Origin: Dehalococcoidia bacterium
GTDB taxonomy: Bacteria; Chloroflexota; Dehalococcoidia; Lucifugimonadales; JAGWBF01
Length of the DNA stretch: 6,189 nucleotides
Reading direction: 5' to 3'
Assembly: GCA_021296025.1 (NCBI GenBank)
Contig: JAGWBF010000090.1
Coordinates: forward strand, 1-6,189
Shown here: piece by piece, positions 1-4,621 of the stretch
Layout: each line of letters begins with the position of its first letter
How positions within the stretch are numbered: position 1 is the first letter of the stretch
Notes under the pieces: generated by a model
Seen by the model: the letters and a program-made list of their open reading frames with translations, nothing else
Databases searched by the model: none
What the model was told of the DNA's origin: nothing
Made by a program: the position numbers and the translations under genes

Positions 1-106
1 ATGCGTCGGCCCATTAGAATTAAATGGTCCTGATGCAACCCATCATTACATTTTCTTTGGGAGCATCATTTTCAATGAACGTCATCTCAGATCTGGGAGC
101 AACACC

Positions 107-877
107 GTGAGCTATGAAACCATCCTGGTGTCCAAAGAGCGGGGAGTGGCCATCCTTACCCTGAACCGCCCTGAAGTACTCAACGCACTCAGCTTTCAGC
201 TGGTCTCCGAAGTGGACGATGCCATCACCGACGCCGAGCAGGATGAGGACGTCGGCGCCATCGTGCTGACAGGGTCCGGAGATAGAGCATTCTCCGCTGG
301 TGGAGATATCCACGAACAGAGGCGGGATGCTGTGGAGCTCACCCCAGATGAGGATGAGAGACGCAAGACCATCAGGGCCGGATACAGCTGGCATCTTGCC
401 AACTGTGCCAAGCCCACCATCGGGGCAATGAACGGCCTGGCCTATGGGGGCGGATGTGTGGTCGCCACATCCATGGACATCAGGGTTGGCTGCGAGCGTA
501 CCAAGTTCCGCTTCCTGGCCGCAGCCTACGGACGCCTGAACTGCACCTGGACCCTCCCCATGCAGGTGGGCTGGCCCATCGCCAAGGAGCTGCTGTTCAC
601 GGGGCGGGTGGTGGAGGCAGAGGAATCCTACCGCATTGGGCTGCTGAACCATCTGGTGCCCGCCGATAAGGTGCTGGAGAAAGCCACGGAGATTGCGGTT
701 ACCATTGCCGAGAACCGGGCCGAGTCGGTGCAGGGCGCCAAACACCTACTGACCACGAACATTGGCTCTACTTGGGAAGATATGTGGAGAAACGAACGGG
801 ACCTCCTCTCCACCAAGGTCAAGGAGCTGGGCGTGGAGCAGGCCTTCAAGGACTTCCTCGCCCGCAAGGGCCGCTAG
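107..877 (+). CDS. Crotonase-family (enoyl-CoA hydratase/isomerase-like) protein
   Basis: A 256-residue protein, the usual length for a single-domain crotonase; the family handles acyl-CoA thioesters in the cytoplasm. The fold signature is clear: LTLNRPEVLNAL near residues 17-28, the first oxyanion-hole motif AFSAGGDI at 61-68, and the second at 102-116 (KPTIGAMNGLAYGGG). In enoyl-CoA hydratases two glutamates act in catalysis, one in GGGCELA and one in FGQPE; here the matching places appear to be Val118 (GGGCVVA) and Ala138 (KFRFLAAAYG). Ordinary hydratase activity is therefore doubtful; another crotonase reaction (isomerase, hydrolase, decarboxylase or similar) is possible and the substrate cannot be named. 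The GTG start at 107 is chosen because GGGAG (95-99) lies 7 bases upstream and the protein begins as crotonases do. The frame stays open back to the window edge but offers no start codon there. No neighbour points to a pathway. Confidence 0.9.
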   Translation: MSYETILVSKERGVAILTLNRPEVLNALSFQLVSEVDDAITDAEQDEDVGAIVLTGSGDRAFSAGGDIHEQRRDAVELTPDEDERRKTIRAGYSWHLANCAKPTIGAMNGLAYGGGCVVATSMDIRVGCERTKFRFLAAAYGRLNCTWTLPMQVGWPIAKELLFTGRVVEAEESYRIGLLNHLVPADKVLEKATEIAVTIAENRAESVQGAKHLLTTNIGSTWEDMWRNERDLLSTKVKELGVEQAFKDFLARKGR

Positions 878-922
878 CCGCCCCCGCCCTCTGCCCATCT
901 GCCGATACGCCCTTTGACAGGC

Positions 923-939
923 TCAAGACGTGCTCTTGA
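923..939. repeat. Small inverted repeat in intergenic region
   Basis: The 6-bp arms tcaaga (923-928) and tcttga (934-939) surround a 5-base spacer, just after CCTTTGACAGGC. The surroundings resemble, from memory, a dispersed intergenic repeat of the TTCGACAGGCTCA type seen in many bacteria. There is no T-run, so it is unlikely to be an intrinsic terminator for the crotonase gene. Confidence 0.3.
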
Positions 940-991
940 ACCGCACGGGCGGGCCGACACATCGTTGGGTGTGACGAAGGGCCGCCCCGTC

Positions 992-1011
992 ATTGCGGCC
1001 TTCGCCGCAAT
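992..1011. repeat. REP-like palindromic hairpin
   Basis: A perfect 8-bp stem, attgcggc (992-999) and gccgcaat (1004-1011), closes a 4-base cttc loop, in the context GTCATTGCGG...CCGCAATCCAGG. The form matches a widespread dispersed intergenic element (CATTGCGA...GCAATCC) that I recall from several bacterial genomes, including Dehalococcoidia. No T-run follows, so a terminator role is unlikely. Only one copy is present in this window, so the claim that it is repeated is inference. Confidence 0.5.
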
Positions 1012-1069
1012 CCAGGGAAGTCAGGCCGGAAACAAGTTCCCACAGTAATGCGTGATGCTCCCTGCCCCG

Positions 1070-1089
1070 TTGTTAAACTATTGTTAAAC
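1070..1089 (+). promoter_or_regulatory. Pho-box-like tandem repeat upstream of pstB
   Basis: The 9-mer ttgttaaac occurs at 1070-1078 and again at 1081-1089, an exact 11-bp period (one helical turn). On the minus strand this reads TTAACA-N5-TTAACA, which is the shape of the Gram-positive PhoP box; Streptomyces and PhoB boxes also use 11-bp tandem repeats. It lies about 70 bases before the pstB start and in front of a pstB-phoU pair, so binding by a PhoB/PhoP response regulator under phosphate limitation is a strong inference. The -10 element is not clear; TAGCAT (1110-1115) is one weak option. Confidence 0.7.
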
Positions 1090-1157
1090 AATTGCCCCGG
1101 ATTCTGCGTTAGCATGTGAGACGTTGACATGGTAACCTGACCTTGGAGAAAGCCTTT

Positions 1158-2072
1158 ATGATCCAGGTACCCCGCACATCCGTAGGGACGGGGAAATCTC
1201 CAGATATGGCAACTACCCGGACGGAAGCACCGGCTATGCGAGCAAACATCAGGATATCGGTCGGTGAAGACCTTCCCTCCCAGGGCGACCCTTTGCGGGC
1301 CCCCGGAGGTCTTTCCAAGCTGCAGACTATCGGGCTGAGCGTCAGGTACGGGAATGTGGTTGCCCTGCGGGATATCAGCATGGATATCCCGGCCAACCGG
1401 GTCACCGCCATAATCGGCCCTTCGGGCTGCGGCAAATCGACCCTTCTCAGATGCTTCAACCGGATGAACGACCTGGTGCCCGATGCCTCCGTGGAGGGTA
1501 AGCTTCTATTTAATGGCCAGAACCTATACGCCCCCGGCGTGGACTCCACAGAGATCAGGTTCCGCATCGGGATGGTGTTCCAGAGGCCCAACCCTTTCCC
1601 CAAGTCTGTGTATGACAACGTTGCCTTCGGGCTGCGGATCAACGGCTTCAAGGGCAACATGGATGATATGGTGCAGCACGCCTTGGAGCAGGCGGCTCTG
1701 TGGGATGAGGTAAAGGACCGCCTCAAGAAGGGCGGCCTGACCCTGTCCGGCGGTCAGCAGCAGAGGTTGTGCATTGCCAGGGCCTTGGCTGTAGAGCCCG
1801 AGGTCATCCTCATGGACGAACCCTGTTCTGCTCTGGACCCCATCGCAACTCTGGCCATCGAAGACCTGATCCGCTCTCTAGCGGGCACCTACACCATCAT
1901 CATCGTCACCCACAACATGCAGCAGGCCGCCCGGGTCTCCGACGAGACGGCCTTCCTGACCGCAGGACCCGACCAGGGGGGCTACCTGGTGGAGCACAGC
2001 AACACCCGCCAGATATTCACTAATCCCCAGGACGAACGCACGGAAGCATACATAACAGGTCGTTTCGGATGA
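1158..2072 (+). CDS. pstB: Phosphate ABC transporter ATP-binding protein PstB
   Basis: This is the cytoplasmic ATPase that powers high-affinity phosphate import with PstA, PstC and PstS. In the 304-residue product the motifs are all present: Walker A GPSGCGKST (87-95), Q-loop Gln142 within MVFQRPNPFPKS (the FQxPNPFP stretch is typical of PstB), signature LSGGQQQR (196-203), Walker B VILMDEP (216-222), D-loop SALD (224-227) and switch His252. The start at ATG 1158 follows GGAG (1145-1148) with 9 bases between; a TTG at 1143 would put the start on top of this site. About 50 residues precede the ATPase domain, longer than most PstB proteins, so ATG 1206 or 1236 are alternative starts. It sits 55 bases before phoU and after a Pho-box-like repeat; the permease and binding-protein genes are not here. 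Confidence 0.95.
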   Translation: MIQVPRTSVGTGKSPDMATTRTEAPAMRANIRISVGEDLPSQGDPLRAPGGLSKLQTIGLSVRYGNVVALRDISMDIPANRVTAIIGPSGCGKSTLLRCFNRMNDLVPDASVEGKLLFNGQNLYAPGVDSTEIRFRIGMVFQRPNPFPKSVYDNVAFGLRINGFKGNMDDMVQHALEQAALWDEVKDRLKKGGLTLSGGQQQRLCIARALAVEPEVILMDEPCSALDPIATLAIEDLIRSLAGTYTIIIVTHNMQQAARVSDETAFLTAGPDQGGYLVEHSNTRQIFTNPQDERTEAYITGRFG

Positions 2073-2127
2073 AACGCATCTATCCTGAAGTCCCGGCCGC
2101 CAGCCGGTCTGGGTCGGGGAGGTAAAC

Positions 2128-2796
2128 GTGCGAGTCAGATCCGGGTTGGACCGACAGCTCCAGATGCTCGAGGACGAGGTCCTGATGATGGGGGGGATGG
2201 TAGAAAAGTCCGTCGCCCGGGCGGTTGACGCCCTTTCCCGTAGGGACCTGGAGGAGTCGGAGCAGGTTGTTAAGGAAGATGACCTTATCGACCGGAAGCG
2301 CTTTGACATCGAAGAGCGGTGCATTGACCTCATCGCCACCCAGCAGCCCATGGCGACGGACTTGCGGATCCTCATAGCCATGCTCCACATCACCGTTGAG
2401 CTCGAGCGCATGGGGGACTACGCCGAGGGAATCGCCCGCATCAGCCTCCTGATGGGACAGGAAGCTACCCTGAAGCCCCTCATAGACATCCCCCGGATGG
2501 CTGAGAAGGCCCAGGGGATGCTGCACAAGGCCCTGGATGCAATGGTGAACAGGGATACCGTCTCGGCCCAGCAGGTGTGTTCCGAAGATGATGATGTGGA
2601 TGCCCTGTACGATCAGATATACAGGGAGCTTCTCCTGTTCATGATCGAGGACCCCAAGACCATACGCCGTGCCACCTATCTTCTGTGGGTATCCCACGAC
2701 CTGGAGCGCATTGCGGACCGGGCCACCAACATCGCCGAGCGGGTGATGTACCTGGTGACCGGGAAGATGGAAGAAAGCGGCGCTTCCAAGTACTAG
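2128..2796 (+). CDS. phoU: Phosphate signalling regulator PhoU
   Basis: PhoU links the Pst transporter to the PhoR-type sensor kinase and holds the phosphate regulon off when phosphate is plentiful. The 222-residue length is typical, and the two-fold repeat of three-helix bundles is visible: the first acidic metal-binding motif ELERMGDYAEGI at 91-102 and the second DLERIADRATNI at 191-202, each preceded by a helix with DxxxD-type acids (DDLIDRKRFDIEE at 51-63; DDDVDALYDQIYREL at 154-168). The GTG start has a strong GGGGAGG site (2116-2122) 5 bases upstream. It follows pstB by 55 bases on the same strand and is likely co-transcribed. Only small hairpins without T-runs (2796-2808 and 2820-2837) separate its end from the converging minus-strand gene. 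Confidence 0.96.
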   Translation: MRVRSGLDRQLQMLEDEVLMMGGMVEKSVARAVDALSRRDLEESEQVVKEDDLIDRKRFDIEERCIDLIATQQPMATDLRILIAMLHITVELERMGDYAEGIARISLLMGQEATLKPLIDIPRMAEKAQGMLHKALDAMVNRDTVSAQQVCSEDDDVDALYDQIYRELLLFMIEDPKTIRRATYLLWVSHDLERIADRATNIAERVMYLVTGKMEESGASKY

Positions 2797-2838
2797 CCCT
2801 CCTAGGGCCGTGGGGCTGCCTCCGAAGCTAAGCGGAGA

Positions 2839-3285
2839 CTACATGCCTTCCCTGACGTCGAAGCGTCCCACCGAGGTGGAGCCTCCCTTGTAGAACAGGT
2901 GCAGGAAGTTGCGTCTGTGGGCCCAGGCGTGGGCCCTCTTCAAGGCCGGGTTGGGAATGGGGCCGGACTTTCTGGTGATTCGAATGGTCTCGTAGCCCGG
3001 CCCTGCTGCGCAGTTGGCTTCCAGCAGATAGACCACCTCGCAGCCTTCCGATTCCAGCAACATTTTCAGGGGTTCATAGCCGTCCATCTTGCGGCTTGGG
3101 GGGCGGTTTATGTAGAACTCGGTGCTGCCGATGAGGTCGTCGAAATGGTCGTCGGCCACACCCTCGCCCCTGCCACCGCCCTGTCGCATCTGCCGGCGGG
3201 TGTACCCTTGGTCGCGGACGTTGAAATCGGATACCACTATCAGCCCCCGCTCTACGGTGTGAGAAAGGTTGGCTTCAGCTTCCAA
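2839..3285 (-). CDS. Hypothetical protein, possibly 5'-truncated
   Basis: I do not recognise this protein. Up to 148 residues, hydrophilic, with no signal peptide or membrane segment; the middle (VVYLLEANC) looks like a buried strand and the C-terminal third is basic (LKRAHAWAHRRNF). The minus strand is chosen over the open plus frame at 2899-3306 because third codon positions are GC-rich here (15 of 20 in the stretch 3061-3120, against 10 of 20 in the plus frame), in line with the neighbouring genes. The start is uncertain: TTG at 3285 has no ribosome site; GTG at 3237 has GGGGG (3248-3244) 6 bases upstream and would give 132 residues. The frame opens only at a TGA near 3313 and GC content falls just beyond it, so the gene may have lost its 5' end to an insertion. 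It converges on phoU. Confidence 0.6.
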   Translation of the reverse strand: MEAEANLSHTVERGLIVVSDFNVRDQGYTRRQMRQGGGRGEGVADDHFDDLIGSTEFYINRPPSRKMDGYEPLKMLLESEGCEVVYLLEANCAAGPGYETIRITRKSGPIPNPALKRAHAWAHRRNFLHLFYKGGSTSVGRFDVREGM

Positions 3286-3574
3286 CCTGCATCTAGGATA
3301 GCATAAGCGTCAGGGACACTCCTATAGGTGGCGAGGGAGGGTTCCTGATTACGGCTGACATAACCCACTCCCACACCCACAAAGCCCATCTTTCGGCCAT
3401 CTCGGATTGTGGTACCATAGCCCATAAAGGAGGGGCAAAAGGATAGGTGTCCCAGAGCAAAGGAGGCAGGGTAGCTTGCGCATGGCCTTCTAGTGTGATA
3501 CCCTAGCTGAGCACTAGGCCACGAGTGCAAAGAGAGTACCATACAGCTCCGAGAGCACCATAATGGAGCGTAAT
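3286..3574. other. Stretch without a convincing gene
   Basis: Several short frames cross this stretch on the minus strand, one ending at 3252 within the preceding gene, but none has a matching ribosome site or protein-like composition throughout. On the plus strand two purine-rich SD-like runs occur (AAAGGAGGGG near 3427 and AAAGGAGGC near 3460), followed only by very short frames. The small hairpin cctag/ctagg near 3502-3518 is weak. Because a strong terminator-like hairpin follows at 3575, an untranslated transcript on the plus strand is possible, but no known RNA family is recognised. Confidence 0.3.
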
Positions 3575-3608
3575 AGAGGCCCTGGCTGATTATAGCCAGG
3601 GCCTCTTT
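3575..3608 (+). terminator. Strong intrinsic terminator hairpin
   Basis: A perfect 13-bp stem, agaggccctggct (3575-3587) and agccagggcctct (3594-3606), closes a 6-base loop; the plus strand continues TTCGTTCTC, giving a short U-rich tail. On the minus strand the stem is preceded by GAACGAAAG and followed by ATTACG, a poorer tail, so it may work in both directions. There is no evident plus-strand gene just upstream; the nearest candidate served on the minus strand is the broken gene ending at 3660. Confidence 0.7.
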
Positions 3609-3659
3609 CGTTCTCCAGGTCGGCAAGGGAGCATGAGGGTTAGTACCCTGCTGTCATGG

Positions 3660-3958
3660 TTATTTGATGAACCCCATTCGGTTGTGGACCTCTGTATCGA
3701 TTTTCTGTGTCGTGCCAGTTTGCGAATCGAAAACCGTTGCCACCTCAATGCTAACAATATACCGAGCTCGATAGTTCACAATTGGGTTCATGAACGCCGC
3801 ATAGCGGCTGTCGTGATTAAGGGAGGCTTTTATCACATATCCAAGATCGGTTGCAAGTGTGGCCAGTTCTCTGCGTATGGCTTGCTTTCATCTATTAGAT
3901 ACTTGTGTTCCCTGGATTGCCCATCGGTGGTCGATACCACCACTTTGAGATGTCCCAT
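3660..3958 (-). pseudogene. Frameshifted minus-strand gene of unknown function
   Basis: The ATG at 3958 has a good ribosome site (GGGAGGG, 3970-3964, 5 bases away). Its frame starts MGHLKVVVSTTDGQ and stops after 41 codons at 3833. From about residue 24 the -1 frame takes over and stays open to TAA at 3660, reading RRELATLATDLGYVIKAS, then IVSIEVATVFDSQTG and ending HNRMGFIK. The switch lies at an AAA run (3888-3886); adding one A would join the two parts into a 99-residue protein. The junction is not a canonical slippery heptamer, so an indel (true decay or read error) is more likely than programmed shifting. The frame before the ATG is also open, so the gene may start further upstream. Product not recognised. 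An overlapping plus-strand frame (3633-3998) exists but looks less natural. Confidence 0.45.
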
Positions 3959-4011
3959 CTCTACCCTCCCGTTAAAGAGCGCACCGCAAAAGATATGATG
4001 CGCTTCAACAT

Positions 4012-4152
4012 CTACCCATGCAGGATTACGGCCAACATCACTCTCTCCTTGTATCTGACCTCGCCTGACTGGTATAAAGTCGCCGCCTGCGCTACTATGC
4101 CCAGGCGGCGGTAAGGTTCACCGTTTACGTCGTGAGGGCCAGGGGTGCTTCC
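4012..4152 (-). other. Possible displaced 5' part of the broken gene
   Basis: This is a 46-codon open stretch without a usable start codon, reading protein-like sequence such as YRRLGIVAQAATLYQSGE and ending MLAVILHG before TAG at 4014. At its end a GGG run (4017-4015) is the point where adding one G would join it to the open frame that leads into the ATG at 3958. With that change and the one near 3887 a single frame of about 164 codons would run from 4152 to 3660. It is preceded by TAG at 4155, so the true beginning is not visible. This is inference from reading frames alone. Confidence 0.3.
4081..4110. repeat. Perfect 9-bp inverted repeat
   Basis: The arms cgccgcctg (4081-4089) and caggcggcg (4102-4110) surround a 12-base centre. 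There is no T-run on either side, so it is not a convincing terminator. It could be a protein-binding site or a chance product of the open frame it lies in. Confidence 0.45.
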
Positions 4153-4170
4153 CTAGGCCCGCATCCGAGC

Positions 4171-4290
4171 CTACTTCTTTGCAGGCTTTGATGTGTTGGG
4201 AGTCGACCGGTAGTGCTCTTTTACCTTAGTTCCATCCCGGTCGTGCTCCGGCACATGGACCTTCTTCTTGCCCTGATCTGTCTTGGCCAT
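4171..4290 (-). CDS. Small basic protein with DGTxVKxHYRS motif
   Basis: An intact 39-codon gene that is easy to miss because of its length. The ATG at 4290 has a strong ribosome site (GGGAGG, 4304-4299, 8 bases away). The product is very basic and lysine-rich (GKKKVHVPEH at 7-16, SKPAKK at the end), and its core RDGTKVKEHYRSTP (18-31) matches a pattern I recall from many small uncharacterised bacterial, archaeal and phage-associated proteins, of the form DGTxVxxHxR. No signal peptide or membrane segment. Function is unknown; nucleic-acid contact is only a guess from charge. A weak promoter may lie at 4351-4323 on the minus strand (TTGAGC, 17 bases, TGCTAT). It lies just upstream of the broken minus-strand gene and could have shared its transcript. 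Confidence 0.6.
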   Translation of the reverse strand: MAKTDQGKKKVHVPEHDRDGTKVKEHYRSTPNTSKPAKK

Positions 4291-4310
4291 CTTCCCCACC
4301 TCCCTTCATC

Positions 4311-4457
4311 GCAGTTGCCTCAATAGCATCACAATTGCTGCCTTAGCTCAACCTAATCTTCTGCCCAGCATGGTATCGCCGTACCACCTCAACGGCGGTA
4401 TCGTCTCAGCGCTCGCTGGATGGTGAGCAAATCTAAGTTAACGGTATGGCTATCGCC
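4311..4457. other. Intergenic stretch with short hairpins
   Basis: No supported gene. On the minus strand two short open pieces (ending near 4388 and 4341) look faintly protein-like but lack starts and would need a frameshift to join. Small inverted repeats are present: cgccgt/acggcg around 4377-4397, and cagcg-ct-cgctg at 4407-4418. The octamer ggtatggc at 4443-4450 recurs within the leader segment at 4534-4541. Confidence 0.3.
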
Positions 4458-4488
4458 TTGGTGCTGCTAACGCCTAGGTGCTATACAT
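4458..4488 (+). promoter_or_regulatory. Candidate sigma70-type promoter
   Basis: TTGGTG (4458-4463) and TATACAT (4482-4488) are 18 bases apart, near-consensus for a housekeeping promoter. The predicted transcription start, about 4494-4496, falls at the first base of the folded leader, which makes the assignment more attractive. It would drive the peptidase gene at 4622. Confidence 0.5.
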
Positions 4489-4492
4489 ACAC

Positions 4493-4621
4493 CGCTCCGT
4501 CAAGAGCCTTTGCCCGTGTTCGGGTGGGATATAGGTATGGCAACATGCCCTCCTGTAGATACACGGGGAAGGCTGGCTTTTGACGGAGCGATGCCATACC
4601 TAACTACAGGAGGGCTTCTCT
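4493..4621 (+). promoter_or_regulatory. Structured leader that can hide the ribosome site
   Basis: Four complementary pairs are packed into about 125 bases. C (4493-4508) pairs with C' (4575-4590), 16 bp with one G-U. D cccgtgt (4513-4519) pairs with D' acacggg (4561-4567) inside the same hairpin. Its loop holds A taggtatggc (4532-4541) and B gccctcctgtag (4547-4558). Directly after C' come A' gccataccta (4593-4602) and B' ctacaggagggc (4604-4615), perfect complements of 10 and 12 bp. The order C D A B D' C' A' B' means loop-to-tail pairing forms a pseudoknot or competing folds. B' contains the ribosome site AGGAGGG (4608-4614) of the GTG at 4622, so pairing with B would block translation. 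No known riboswitch class is recognised; translational control is inference. Confidence 0.65.

Noticed and set aside
20..745. Long open minus-strand frame opposite the crotonase gene
   Set aside because: It is a shadow of a clear crotonase on the plus strand; its composition (many Gly, His, Gln) is typical of antisense reading.
1143..1157. TTG at 1143 as the pstB start
   Set aside because: It overlaps the GGAG ribosome site that fits the ATG at 1158.
2796..2837. Two small hairpins (gccct/agggc and ctccg/cggag) between phoU and the converging gene
   Set aside because: Stems of only 5 bp and no T-run; too weak to call terminators.
2899..3306. Plus-strand open frame of 135 codons
   Set aside because: It overlaps the minus-strand frame 2839-3285, which has the GC-rich third positions of the neighbours (15/20 against 10/20 in a sampled stretch); no good ribosome site.
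3252..3626. Minus-strand frame of 124 codons crossing the terminator hairpin
   Set aside because: No ribosome site, its first part reads through a strong terminator stem, and the composition is uneven. The last 55 codons are somewhat protein-like, so a remnant is not excluded.
3633..3998. Plus-strand open frame of 121 codons
   Set aside because: The purine run GGGAG touches the ATG too closely, the product is cysteine-rich and unnatural, and the opposite strand reads better despite its frameshift. Confidence in this choice is moderate.
4532..4615. Reading the leader repeats as a simple operator palindrome
   Set aside because: The arms run A B then A' B' rather than A B then B' A', so they do not form one palindrome; an RNA pseudoknot or switch explains the order better.
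3300..4620. tRNA gene, CRISPR array or insertion-sequence ends
   Set aside because: No cloverleaf with a T-loop motif, no regularly spaced direct repeats, and no terminal inverted repeats flanked by target duplications were found by eye.
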